Below are positions 52,515-61,347 of a stretch of 64,000 nt of DNA, piece by piece. The notes below the pieces were generated by a model that was not told the DNA's origin, made no database searches, and worked only from the letters and a program-made list of their open reading frames with translations. The DNA is from Clostridia bacterium (GTDB lineage Bacteria; Bacillota; Clostridia; Christensenellales; CAG-138), in NCBI GenBank assembly GCA_017545535.1, contig JAFWMS010000027.1:1-64000 (forward strand), in the 5' to 3' direction. Position numbers and translations under genes: made by a program. The stretch's first letter is position 1. Each line of letters starts with the position of its first letter.

Positions 52515-53519
52515 ATGGAATATAAGGAGACCATGGGCAAGCGGATCAGCGATCTGCGCAAGGGCAAGGGCATGACCCAGGAGCAGCTGGCCCAGCTGCT
52601 GGGCGTCACGCCACAGGCGGTGAGCAAGTGGGAGAACGATCTATCCTGCCCCGACATATCCATCCTGCCCCAGCTGGCCGAGGCGCTGGGCGTCACTACG
52701 GATGAGCTGCTGGGGAAAGCGCCCTTGCAGACGGTGGCACCGGAAACGGAAAAGCAATCCGGCAAAGCCCACGTAAGCGTGCGCCTGAGGATGAACAAGG
52801 CCGAGAAGGTCATCTTCGCTCTGCTCTTGATGGGCATCGGCGTCGTCTTCCTATTGAACGCGTTCCACGTGATCGAGCTGGGGGAGGGGGTCACTTTCGG
52901 GAGCGTGCTCTGGCCCTTCCTGGTGGCCTGCATCGGCGTCCTGGCCTGCCGTTCCGAACTGAACCCGGTCAGCATCGGTCTGTTCCTGTTCGGCGTATAC
53001 ATGCTTCTCTTCAACCTGGGCATCATTCCGGCCCAGTATAAGCTGACCTGGGCCATGGCATGGCCGGTGGCGCTGATCCTGGTGGGCATTACCATCCTTC
53101 TGCGCTTCATTTTGCCCGAGCGGAAGAAGAAGGAAGGCGGTTTCTTCGAGGTGGAAAAGAGCGATCCTGTATTCAACTGCACGGACGATGACGGCTTCAT
53201 CCGCATAGATTCCGCCTTTTCCAGCAAGGAGAAGCGGGTGAGCGGCGGCGTTCGTTTTACCGGCGCCAAAGTGGACTCCTCCTTCGGGAGTCTCGTCCTC
53301 GACCTCTCCGAGGCGGAGATCGTGAACGGCGCTTCGATCGACGCCGACGTATCCTTCGGCTCTCTCACCATTCGTCTGCCCGCAAACGTGAGCGCCAGGG
53401 CCATGTGCGACTCATCTTTTGGAGGCTACGACTGTCCTCCGGGGAATCCCGACGCCGAGATCGAGGTCCTGATCAAGGGCGACGTCTCCTTCGGCAAGAT
53501 CGAAGTGGAATACGTTTGA
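52515..53519 (+). CDS. XRE-type HTH / membrane / LiaF-like fusion protein
   Basis: A 334-residue protein of three parts. Residues 5-62 are an XRE helix-turn-helix (MGKRISDLRKGKGMTQEQLA...TPQAVSKWE). Residues about 98-210 hold four hydrophobic helices of the small LiaF/DUF5668 membrane type (IFALLLMGIGVVFLLNAF and similar). Residues about 225-334 form a repetitive beta-rich domain with recurring SSFGSL / VSFGSLTIRLP phrases, as in the C-terminal domain of LiaF (DUF2154/DUF4097-like). GGGAGG precedes the ATG at 52515. The layout suggests a membrane-tethered regulator reacting to envelope stress. It faces a heterodimeric ABC exporter across a shared terminator. Confidence 0.87.
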   Translation: MEYKETMGKRISDLRKGKGMTQEQLAQLLGVTPQAVSKWENDLSCPDISILPQLAEALGVTTDELLGKAPLQTVAPETEKQSGKAHVSVRLRMNKAEKVIFALLLMGIGVVFLLNAFHVIELGEGVTFGSVLWPFLVACIGVLACRSELNPVSIGLFLFGVYMLLFNLGIIPAQYKLTWAMAWPVALILVGITILLRFILPERKKKEGGFFEVEKSDPVFNCTDDDGFIRIDSAFSSKEKRVSGGVRFTGAKVDSSFGSLVLDLSEAEIVNGASIDADVSFGSLTIRLPANVSARAMCDSSFGGYDCPPGNPDAEIEVLIKGDVSFGKIEVEYV

Positions 53520-53530
53520 TCTCGATATAG

Positions 53531-53563
53531 AAAAAGGAGCGAGGTGTTACTCGCTCCTTTTTT
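53531..53563. terminator. Bidirectional terminator between the HTH-LiaF gene and the ABC exporter
   Basis: The 13-bp stem AAAAAGGAGCGAG / CTCGCTCCTTTTT (53531-53543 with 53550-53562) has T runs in both directions. Confidence 0.94.
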
Positions 53564-53572
53564 ATGTTCTGC

Positions 53573-55432
53573 TTACTCCATCCCAGCGTCCTTCATGGCG
53601 CTGTGGAGCCGTTCCTCCCGGAATTGGTGCTCGTATAGGTCGTGGTAGTAGCCGCCCAGGGCCAAGAGCTCCTCGTGGGTGCCGCTCTCCTGGATCTTGC
53701 CGCCGCGGATGACCAGTATTTTATCCGCGTTGCGGATGGTGGACAGCCGGTGGGCCACCACCAAACTGGTGCGCCCCTTGAGGACCGTGGTGATGGCTTC
53801 CTGGATGAGCTGCTCCGTCTCCGTGTCGATGGAGCTGGTGGCCTCGTCCAGCACGAAGATGCGGGGGTCGGCCAGGATCACTCTGGCGAAGCAGATGAGC
53901 TGCTTTTGGCCCGTGGACAGGCGGATGCCGCCTTCGCCCACCTCCGTGTTGTAGCCCTTTGCTTGTTCCGTGATGAACCTATCCGCGTGGACCAGACGGG
54001 CGGCTTGCTTCACCTCCTCCATGGAGGCGTTGGGCCGGCCGTAGCGGATGTTGTCTGCAATGGTGCCGGAGAACAGGTGGGGCGACTGGAGCACGTAGCC
54101 GAGGCTGCTTTGAAGCCACAGCTGGGACCGGGTCCTGTAGTCCTTGCCGTCGATATAGATGGTGCCCGCCGTGGGCTCATAGAACCGACAGACCAGGTTG
54201 ACGATGGTGCTCTTGCCCGCGCCGGTTTCGCCCACCAGGGCGATGGTCTGACCCGCCTGGATGTCCAGGTTGAAGTCCTGGAGCACCGGCTCCTCCGGGT
54301 TGTAGGCAAAGTCCACATGCTCGAAACGGATGTTCCCGGTGATGGGCTCCCAATTCTCCCGCTTGGGGTCGATAATGTCGCCGTATTTCTCTATGATCTC
54401 CGGGGTATCCTGGACCTCGATGGGGGCGTCGATGAGACTGATGACACGCTCCGCCGAGGCCTGGGCGCTCTGGAAGTCCGCGAAGATGGACGCGATCTGC
54501 TGGATTGGGTCAAAGAGACTGGAGGCGTAGGTGACGAAGGCCACCAGCGTGCCGGCGGAGATGGGGCCGATGAAGGCGTGCTCCGGGTCCAGCACCCCCT
54601 TGCCGCCCAGGAACAAAGCGAGGCCGGTGCCAATGGCGCCCAGGGAGATGACCAGGGGGAAGAAGATGGCGTTGATCAGGGCCGCCTTGATGGAAGCCTT
54701 GCGCATGCTCTGGGTGATCTCCCGAAACTCTCGGCCGTTCTCCTCCTCATAAACAAGGGTCTTGGTGGTCATGGCCCCCATGATCCCCTCGTTGAAGGCG
54801 CCGGTGATGCGGCTGTTGTGCTTGCGGGCCTCTCGCTGATACTTCAGGATGGCTCGTTCCAGGAACAGGGCGGCCACGGCGAGGGGCGGGACCACCAGCA
54901 GCACCAGCAGGGCCAGCTTCCAGTTTTTGATCAGCATGATGATGAGGCACAGCACGGCGTAGCAGGAGGACCAGAGCAGGTCCACCATGCTCCAGGCGAT
55001 CATCTCGGAGAGCCGGCTCACGTCGCTGATCATCCGGGCCATGAGATAGCCCACGGCCGTCTTGTCATAGTAGGCGAAGGACTGATTCTGCAGCTTCCAA
55101 AACCCGTCCTGCCGAATGTCATAGGAGATGGTCATCTCCATTTTGCCGCAGCGGGTGATGAATCCCAGCGTTCCGAAGCCCTGACTGAAAGCGAGAGCGA
55201 TGTAGATCAGCATAAACAGCCATACGCCGTCGCTCTTGCCGGGGATGATGAATCTGTCCACGGCATAATTGGTCAAGAGAGGGTACAGGGAGTCCGCCGT
55301 CGCCACAAAGAGAAGACAGGCGATGGTCATGAGGAAGATCTTCTTGTTGCGCCAGGCGTAGGCGTAGAGCCGCTTCCACAGCTTGGGATCAACCCGTTCA
55401 TTGGTGAAATCCTCTTCGTTCTGATAACTCAC
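53573..55432 (-). CDS. ABC exporter, membrane-ATPase subunit B (YheH/LmrD-like)
   Basis: A 619-residue half-transporter: six membrane helices (about 30-330), then an ATPase domain. Walker A is GETGAGKST and Walker B VLDEATSSID, with a proper catalytic glutamate, but the signature is degenerate (LSTGQKQL instead of LSGGQ). This is the complement of the upstream subunit, so together they make one complete and one degenerate ATP site, as in BmrCD/LmrCD multidrug exporters. It overlaps the upstream subunit gene by four bases. Confidence 0.93.
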   Translation of the reverse strand: MSYQNEEDFTNERVDPKLWKRLYAYAWRNKKIFLMTIACLLFVATADSLYPLLTNYAVDRFIIPGKSDGVWLFMLIYIALAFSQGFGTLGFITRCGKMEMTISYDIRQDGFWKLQNQSFAYYDKTAVGYLMARMISDVSRLSEMIAWSMVDLLWSSCYAVLCLIIMLIKNWKLALLVLLVVPPLAVAALFLERAILKYQREARKHNSRITGAFNEGIMGAMTTKTLVYEEENGREFREITQSMRKASIKAALINAIFFPLVISLGAIGTGLALFLGGKGVLDPEHAFIGPISAGTLVAFVTYASSLFDPIQQIASIFADFQSAQASAERVISLIDAPIEVQDTPEIIEKYGDIIDPKRENWEPITGNIRFEHVDFAYNPEEPVLQDFNLDIQAGQTIALVGETGAGKSTIVNLVCRFYEPTAGTIYIDGKDYRTRSQLWLQSSLGYVLQSPHLFSGTIADNIRYGRPNASMEEVKQAARLVHADRFITEQAKGYNTEVGEGGIRLSTGQKQLICFARVILADPRIFVLDEATSSIDTETEQLIQEAITTVLKGRTSLVVAHRLSTIRNADKILVIRGGKIQESGTHEELLALGGYYHDLYEHQFREERLHSAMKDAGME

Positions 55433-57255
55433 GCCTCTTCACCTCCTTTCGGCAGGGCGTCCTGGATTTCGGCGATGCGCCGGTAGAGACCGTGCTTTCG
55501 GATAAGTTCTTCGTGGGTGCCCACATCCACCAGCCGACCGCCCTCTAAGACCAGGATCTTGTCCGCTTCGCAGAGGGTGGTGATTCGGTGGGAAATGATG
55601 AACAGGATTCCATCCCGCTTCATGCCGTAGAGGGCATCCCGGATCTTGGCGTCGGTCTCCGTATCCACGGCGCTCATGGAGTCGTCGAAGATCAGAATGG
55701 GTGCCTTCTGCATCAGCGTCCGCGCGATGGCCACCCGTTGAAGCTGGCCGCCGGACAACGTGACGCCTCGTTCGCCCACCAGGGTGTCATAGCCCTTGTC
55801 AAAGCCCATGATCACGTCGTGGATGGCGGCGATGCGGGCCGCCTGCTCCACCTCCTCGTCGGAGGCGGTGGGGTTCACGATGCGGATGTTCTCCCGGATG
55901 GTCCGGGAGTAAAGGAAGGGCTCCTGCAGGACGATGCCAATGTTCCGGCGGAGGCAGGCGTGGTCGATGTCGTTGATGTCCACGCCGCCGATGGTGATCC
56001 TGCCTTTGGTGCAGGTGTAGAGCCGCTGTAAGAGCTGCACGAGGCTGCTCTTGCCGGAGCCGGTGGCGCCCAGGATGGCCACGGTCTCCCCGGGATGCAC
56101 GGTGAAGCTGATGTCCTTCAGTACGTCGTCGGGGGTGTCGTAGCCGAAGCACACGTGGTCGAAGCAGATGTCCCCGGTCATGTCGCAGGTGAGGGCCTTG
56201 CCCGGCTCCTTCTCCGGCTCCGCGTCCATGATCTCGGTGAGCCGCTGCAGGGAGATGGACGCCTTGCCCATATCGGCCAAAATGCGGCCCAGCTGCCGCA
56301 CAGGCCAGGTGAGCATGGCGGTGTAGGTGGAGAAGAGGGTGACCAGGCCCAGCGTCATGGTGCCCTTGGCGCAGAAGTACACACCGGCGGCCAGGGAGAT
56401 GCCGATCTGGGAGAAGCCCACCGCGTCGGACAGGCCCCAATAGTAGCCCAGCAGCCGGTTCAGCCGGATGTTGGTGTCCCGGGTCTTTGCGTTAAGCCGG
56501 GTCAGTTTCTCATACTCCGCTCGCTCCTGGCCGAAGGCCCGCACGATGCGTACGCCGGTCAGGTTCTCCTGGAGGGCGGCGGAGAGCTGGCCCTCTGCCT
56601 CATCCGCGTCCTTGAAGTATCGCTGTACGTAGCGGAAGTAGATAAAAGAGGCGATGGCGAGCAGCGGCAGCGTCACCATGGAGATGAGGGCCATGGGCAC
56701 GTGGATGCGCATCAAGATCACCAGGGCCGTGAAGAACATGACCGCGGTCCGCAGGATGTCCATCATCTGGACGCTGAGGAACCGGCGCACCGTCTCCACG
56801 TCGGAGGTGCACCGTTGGACCAGATCGCCGGTGGACACGTGCTTGTGATAGTCATAGGGCACGGCGTTGATATGGGCGTAGAGGGCGTCCCGAAGCCCCT
56901 TGGCCATGCCCTCGGCGGCGTAGGCCGTGGACCGACGGCGAAGATAGGTAAACAGGCCGTTCAGCACCGTGAACAGCAGGAACGCAACGCCGCAGAGAAT
57001 CAGATGCTCGGCAAAGTACTCCCGCCCGCCAAGCCGTTTCACCAGCTGGAAGATGGGCTCAGGGATATGGGGATCCACGCCCCGGATCACGTAATCCAAC
57101 GTGAAGCTGGTCACAAAGGGCGCGAGATATACGCAGATAGCCGCCAGCAGCACGAAGAGGGCGGCCAGGATCAAATGCCCCCAGTACGGTTTCAGCACCT
57201 GAAAGAACAGGCGCCAGGGGGATCGCTTTCTTTTTGTGTTTGCTGTATTTGTCAT
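55429..57255 (-). CDS. ABC exporter, membrane-ATPase subunit A (YheI/LmrC-like)
   Basis: A 608-residue half-transporter with six membrane helices (about 18-310) and an ATPase domain. Walker A is GATGSGKSS, the signature LSGGQLQR is canonical, and Walker B LIFDDSMSAVD has Asp where the catalytic Glu is expected. It starts 10 bases after priA and overlaps its partner by four bases. The pair probably extrudes hydrophobic or antimicrobial compounds; the substrate is unknown. Confidence 0.93.
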   Translation of the reverse strand: MTNTANTKRKRSPWRLFFQVLKPYWGHLILAALFVLLAAICVYLAPFVTSFTLDYVIRGVDPHIPEPIFQLVKRLGGREYFAEHLILCGVAFLLFTVLNGLFTYLRRRSTAYAAEGMAKGLRDALYAHINAVPYDYHKHVSTGDLVQRCTSDVETVRRFLSVQMMDILRTAVMFFTALVILMRIHVPMALISMVTLPLLAIASFIYFRYVQRYFKDADEAEGQLSAALQENLTGVRIVRAFGQERAEYEKLTRLNAKTRDTNIRLNRLLGYYWGLSDAVGFSQIGISLAAGVYFCAKGTMTLGLVTLFSTYTAMLTWPVRQLGRILADMGKASISLQRLTEIMDAEPEKEPGKALTCDMTGDICFDHVCFGYDTPDDVLKDISFTVHPGETVAILGATGSGKSSLVQLLQRLYTCTKGRITIGGVDINDIDHACLRRNIGIVLQEPFLYSRTIRENIRIVNPTASDEEVEQAARIAAIHDVIMGFDKGYDTLVGERGVTLSGGQLQRVAIARTLMQKAPILIFDDSMSAVDTETDAKIRDALYGMKRDGILFIISHRITTLCEADKILVLEGGRLVDVGTHEELIRKHGLYRRIAEIQDALPKGGEEA

Positions 57256-57264
57256 TAAGACACC

Positions 57265-59484
57265 TCAAAACATGTCCTGTGGGTTGATCTCGATCTTCAA
57301 AAATCCGTCCTCCCGGTGGGAGGTCTCAAAGTCATATACGGCGTGGAGCGCCTGAGGGAGCCGCTTGGTCCTGAGGAGCTTCACCAGGATCTGATACCGG
57401 TTCTGTCCCGCGATCCGGGCGATGGGGGCGGGGGCGGCCAGCAACAACAGCAGATCGCCTTGCCCTTCCGCACCCAATGCGGCCCTTAGGTCAGCTTCCA
57501 GGGCTTTGGCGTAGTCCTTGCCCCGCTGGATCAGCTCCTCCTCGTTCTCCCCCGACAACAGGAGCCGAATGAACAGGGAGAAGGGAGGGTAGAGGCACTT
57601 CTTCCGCTGGGCGATCTCGTACTGATAGAACCCGGCATAGTCCTGGGACGCGGCGAAGCGAAGTACGGGATGATCGGGCGCATAGGTCTGCATCACCACC
57701 TGCCCCGGTTCCTTGTCCCGCCCGGCCCGGCCGGACACCTGGGTAAGGAGCTGAAAGGTCCGTTCGGCGCTGCGGAAGTCCGGGAAGTTCAGCGTGGTAT
57801 CCGCGGCGATCACACCCACCAGCGTCACGTTGGGGAAGTCATGTCCCTTGGCGATCATCTGGGTCCCGATCAGGATCTGGGCGTCGCCCCGTCCGAAGGC
57901 GGAGAGGATCTGATCGTAGGCGTCCCGGCGGGCCACGGTGTCCGCGTCCATGCGCAGGGTGGAAGTGCCGGGGAAGGCCGACTGGATCTGTTCCTCCACC
58001 TGCTCCGTGCCCACGCCAAAGTACTTGATGAAGGGTTTGCCGCAGTTGGGGCAGACGGGAGGCAGGGGCTTTTTCGCGCCGCAGTAGTGGCAGCGTACGG
58101 CATTCTGAGCCTTATGGTAGGTCATGGAGATGTCGCAGTTGTCACAGGTGAGCACATAGCCGCAGGCCCGGCAGGAGACGAAGGTGGAATACCCTCGCCG
58201 GTTCAAAAACAGCATGGCTTGATGCCCGCCCTTGAGACAGGCGCCCAGCTTCGAGAGCAGCAGGGAGGAGAAGATTCCGTTGTTGCCGTTCAAAAACTCC
58301 GCCCGCATGTCCGCGATGGACACCGTGGGCAGGGGTCGTCCGCCCACCCGGTGTTTGAGCTCGATGAGCCGATAGCTGCCGCTCAGTGCCCGATAGTAGC
58401 TCAGCAGCGAAGGCGTGGCGCTGCCCAACAGCAGCTTTCCGCCGCAGTTTCGGATCCGGCGGCGGGCGATATCCAGCGCGTGGTATCGGGGCGCGGTCTC
58501 GCTTTGGTAGCTCGATTCGTGCTCCTCGTCGATGATGATAAGGCCCAGTTCCTCCACCGGAGCGAAGATGGCGCTGCGGGCGCCGATGACGATGGGCGCC
58601 TTGCCCAGGCGGATGCGCCGCCATTCGTCAAACCGCTCCCCGGGAGAGAGACGGCTGTGGAGCACCGCGATCCTGTCCCCAAAGCGGGCGGAGAAGCGGC
58701 CCACGGTCTGGGGAGTCAGCGCGATCTCCGGCACCAGGACGATGGCTCCTTTCCCGGCTTGGAGGCATTGTTCGATGCAGCGCAGGTATACCTCCGTCTT
58801 GCCGCTGCCCGTGACCCCGTACAGCAGGGCCGTTTGACCGGGCTCCAGTTCGTCCACCGCGTTCAAAGCCGCCGCCTGCTCCGCTGTGAGCACCGGCAGA
58901 GCGTCCGCCTGAGTCGTATACTCGGGGCGGCGGAACACGGTAAAGCTGCTCTCTGATAGCACGCCCTTCTTGAGCAACGCTGTGATGGCGGGGCCGGCGT
59001 TGGGTAAAAAGGCCCGGATATCCCCTACGGACATGGGTTGTCCCGTCTTTTTAAGCAGATCCACCACGTCCTTTTGGATGTGGGACTTGGAGACGAAGTC
59101 GGCCTCCGGGTCGGAAAGGAACACGATCCGCTCCCGCTTCTCGTGGATGCGGCCGCCTCTTAGCTGAGCGGGGATCATGGCCCGCAGGGCGTCCACCAGG
59201 AGACAGTGATACGCCTCCTGCATCCACTCAGCCAGAGCCAGCTGCTCCGGCAGCAGCACCGTATAGGGCTCCGCACAGGCAAGGACGTCCTTGAGGATGC
59301 TTTCATCCTTGAGGCCGCTTTCGTCCATGACGGAAAGGACGAAGCCCTCCTTGATGTGGTCGCCCTGTCCGAAGGGCAGCAGCACGTGATGGCCGGGCCG
59401 AACGTCCAGCCCCTCGGGAATGCGATAGGTAAAGGCCCGGTCCACCGCCGCATGGGCGATGTCCACGATCACCTTGGCAAACAT
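57265..59484 (-). CDS. priA: Primosomal protein N' (replication restart helicase PriA)
   Basis: A 739-residue 3'-5' helicase that reloads the replisome at stalled forks. The 3'BD domain lies at the N-terminus (VIVDIAHAAVDRAFTYRIPEG). Helicase motifs: Walker A GVTGSGKTE, DEEHESSYQ and LLGSATPSLLSY. The zinc-binding insertion (about 435-485) has the pairs CRAC, CDNC, CHYC and CPNC. Motif V/VI is visible in GTQMIAKGHDFPNVTLVG and QVSGRAGR. GAAAGGAGGGG precedes the ATG. Downstream, where def normally follows in Firmicutes, the ABC exporter genes are found. Confidence 0.97.
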   Translation of the reverse strand: MFAKVIVDIAHAAVDRAFTYRIPEGLDVRPGHHVLLPFGQGDHIKEGFVLSVMDESGLKDESILKDVLACAEPYTVLLPEQLALAEWMQEAYHCLLVDALRAMIPAQLRGGRIHEKRERIVFLSDPEADFVSKSHIQKDVVDLLKKTGQPMSVGDIRAFLPNAGPAITALLKKGVLSESSFTVFRRPEYTTQADALPVLTAEQAAALNAVDELEPGQTALLYGVTGSGKTEVYLRCIEQCLQAGKGAIVLVPEIALTPQTVGRFSARFGDRIAVLHSRLSPGERFDEWRRIRLGKAPIVIGARSAIFAPVEELGLIIIDEEHESSYQSETAPRYHALDIARRRIRNCGGKLLLGSATPSLLSYYRALSGSYRLIELKHRVGGRPLPTVSIADMRAEFLNGNNGIFSSLLLSKLGACLKGGHQAMLFLNRRGYSTFVSCRACGYVLTCDNCDISMTYHKAQNAVRCHYCGAKKPLPPVCPNCGKPFIKYFGVGTEQVEEQIQSAFPGTSTLRMDADTVARRDAYDQILSAFGRGDAQILIGTQMIAKGHDFPNVTLVGVIAADTTLNFPDFRSAERTFQLLTQVSGRAGRDKEPGQVVMQTYAPDHPVLRFAASQDYAGFYQYEIAQRKKCLYPPFSLFIRLLLSGENEEELIQRGKDYAKALEADLRAALGAEGQGDLLLLLAAPAPIARIAGQNRYQILVKLLRTKRLPQALHAVYDFETSHREDGFLKIEINPQDMF

Positions 59485-59513
59485 TCGACCCCTCCTTTCC
59501 TGTTTGTTGGAGT

Positions 59514-59550
59514 AAAGAATGCCCGCTTCGTCGTGACGTGCGAAGCGGGC
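59514..59550 (-). terminator. Hairpin terminator between rpoZ and priA
   Basis: Perfect 10-bp arms GCCCGCTTCG (59521-59530) and CGAAGCGGGC (59541-59550) have a 10-base loop. On the minus strand it is followed by ATTCTTT, so it can end the yicC-gmk-rpoZ transcript, possibly incompletely. Confidence 0.75.
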
Positions 59551-59571
59551 CGTTACGTTGGGCTGAAATCC

Positions 59572-59766
59572 TTATGCTTCCTTGGGGGGGATCACGATGA
59601 GCTTGTCCTCATACAGCTCTTCCACTGCCATGGACAGAGGCTTGTTGTTCCCCAGAGCATCCGGATCATCCTGCAACTGACGGGCCCGATTGGCGACAGC
59701 GGTCACCAACTGATAGCGAGAACCGGCTTTTTCAGCGAGTTCGCTGACCGGCGGACGATTCATCAT
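59572..59766 (-). CDS. rpoZ: DNA-directed RNA polymerase subunit omega
   Basis: A 64-residue subunit that assists assembly of RNA polymerase around beta-prime. The core motif AGSRYQLVTAVANRARQL is typical of omega, followed by KPLSMAVEELYEDKLIV. It begins 6 bases after gmk, the usual gmk-rpoZ order. The ribosome site GGGAGG is within the gmk end. Confidence 0.95.
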   Translation of the reverse strand: MMNRPPVSELAEKAGSRYQLVTAVANRARQLQDDPDALGNNKPLSMAVEELYEDKLIVIPPKEA

Positions 59767-59772
59767 AGCGTT

Positions 59773-60396
59773 TTACCTCCCAATTTCCATAAAAGATTCG
59801 ATCAAATCGCTGCTGCGAGAGACGCGGCAGCGCTCCGCTTCCAATATAGCTTCCATGTGGTGCACGGCCTTGTCCACCACGTCGTTGACGATTACGTAAT
59901 CGTAGCGAGGGATCATCTTGACCTCCTCGAAGGCGGTGGCGAACCGCTTTTCCACCTGCTCCATGGATTCCGTTCCCCGGCCGATGAGACGGGATTTGAT
60001 CTCGCTCATGCTGGGTGCGGTGATGAAGATCAAAACTGCGTCGGGGAAGGCCTGCTTTACCTTCATGGCGCCCTGGACGTCGATCTCCAAGATCACGTCG
60101 TAGCCGTTTGCAAGATGCTGCTCCACGAAGGAACGGGGGGTGCCGTAGTAATTGCTGCCGAACACGTGCATGTATTCCAGGAATTCACCCTGGTCCACCA
60201 TGGCCTTGAACTCCTCCTCCGTTTTGAAGAAGTAGTGGACGCCTTCGACTTCCCCCGGACGGGGCGCACGGGTGGTGGCGGACACGGACATCTTGATGCG
60301 GTTGTTGCGCTCCATCAGAGCCTTGTCCAGCGTTCCCTTGCCGACGCCGGCCGGACCGGAAACCACCAAAAGCAAACCGTTTCTCTGTTCTTTCAT
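59773..60396 (-). CDS. gmk: Guanylate kinase
   Basis: A 207-residue kinase that phosphorylates GMP to GDP. The P-loop is SGPAGVGKGTL. GMP-binding segments are SATTRAPRPGEVEGVHYFF and FGSNYYGTP. ILEIDVQGAMKVKQ and the lid IGRGTES follow. The start at 60396 follows AAGGGGGAT; the longer open frame to 60519 lies inside yicC. The remA (ylzA) gene that usually stands between yicC and gmk is absent; only 14 bases separate them. Confidence 0.96.
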   Translation of the reverse strand: MKEQRNGLLLVVSGPAGVGKGTLDKALMERNNRIKMSVSATTRAPRPGEVEGVHYFFKTEEEFKAMVDQGEFLEYMHVFGSNYYGTPRSFVEQHLANGYDVILEIDVQGAMKVKQAFPDAVLIFITAPSMSEIKSRLIGRGTESMEQVEKRFATAFEEVKMIPRYDYVIVNDVVDKAVHHMEAILEAERCRVSRSSDLIESFMEIGR

Positions 60397-60410
60397 GGGA
60401 TCCCCCTTGC

Positions 60411-61286
60411 TTATTCGATATTTTGGATCTGTTCCCGGAGCTTCTCGATCTCCGCCTTGCAAAGCAGCACGATTGAAGTCAGCTCCCCGTCGTTGGCCTT
60501 GGAACCGATGGTGTTGCACTCCCGGTTCATCTCCTGGACCAAAAAGTCCATCTTCCGGCCCACGGGTTCCGAAGCTTCCAAAAGCTCCCGGAAATGGACC
60601 AGATGGGTGTTCAGCCGAACGATCTCCTCGTCGATGGCGGCCCGATCCGCAAAGATGGCCACCTCCGTGGCGAGCCGCGCCCGATCCACCTCTGTTTCGC
60701 CCAAAAGTTCCTCGATCCGGGCGGTAAGCTTTGTGCGGTATTCCTCCACCACGGCGGGGGCCCGCTGCTCGATGGATGCGGCGTAGCCGGTCATGGTGTC
60801 CATCCGGGCGGCAAGATCCAGCTTCAGCCGCTCTCCCTCCTTATAGCGCATGACCTTGAGGGCCTCGATGGCCTGCTGCATGCACTGTTTTCCCAATTCG
60901 ACGAGGGCATCCTGATCCTCGTCGGCGGGGAGGATGGTGGTCACGTCGGGCAGGGAAAGGGCCTTGGAGAGGGTGAGGTCGTCGTCAAGGCCCAGGGCCT
61001 TGGCGCTTTCCCGGGCGGAGGTCAGATACGCCTGCAGCAGCGATTCGTCCACACGCACGGCCTTGGCGTCGCTCCTGAGGTTGCGATAGTTCACGAACAC
61101 GTCCACGTGTCCGCGGCTCAGGGCGCCGGAAAGGAGCTTGCGGAAGGTATCCTCCAGAAAGGAGAGCTGCCGGGGCAGCTTCATGCCGATGTCCAAAAAC
61201 CGGTTGTTGACGCTCTTGAGCTCGATGGTGAGCTCCCGTCCGTCCATGGATACCGTGCCACGCCCGTATCCGGTCATACTGTACAT
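60411..61286 (-). CDS. YicC/YloC family endoribonuclease
   Basis: A 291-residue protein with the diagnostic beginning MYSMTGYGRG followed by ELKSVNNRFLDIGMKLP, and the conserved C-terminal part GRKMDFLVQEMNRECNTIGSKANDGE. Family members have been shown to be endoribonucleases acting on small or structured RNAs. GGGAGGT precedes the ATG. It heads the yicC-gmk-rpoZ operon with its own promoter. Confidence 0.95.
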   Translation of the reverse strand: MYSMTGYGRGTVSMDGRELTIELKSVNNRFLDIGMKLPRQLSFLEDTFRKLLSGALSRGHVDVFVNYRNLRSDAKAVRVDESLLQAYLTSARESAKALGLDDDLTLSKALSLPDVTTILPADEDQDALVELGKQCMQQAIEALKVMRYKEGERLKLDLAARMDTMTGYAASIEQRAPAVVEEYRTKLTARIEELLGETEVDRARLATEVAIFADRAAIDEEIVRLNTHLVHFRELLEASEPVGRKMDFLVQEMNRECNTIGSKANDGELTSIVLLCKAEIEKLREQIQNIE

Positions 61287-61309
61287 AGGCTACCTCCCAA
61301 AATCATCGT

Positions 61310-61339
61310 ATTATAGCACGACGTATCCGCATTATGCAA
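61310..61339 (-). promoter_or_regulatory. Sigma-A promoter of yicC-gmk-rpoZ
   Basis: On the minus strand TTGCAT (61334-61339), 18 nt, TATAAT (61310-61315), with a leader of about 20 bases. Confidence 0.8.
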
Positions 61340-61347
61340 GCCCTATC

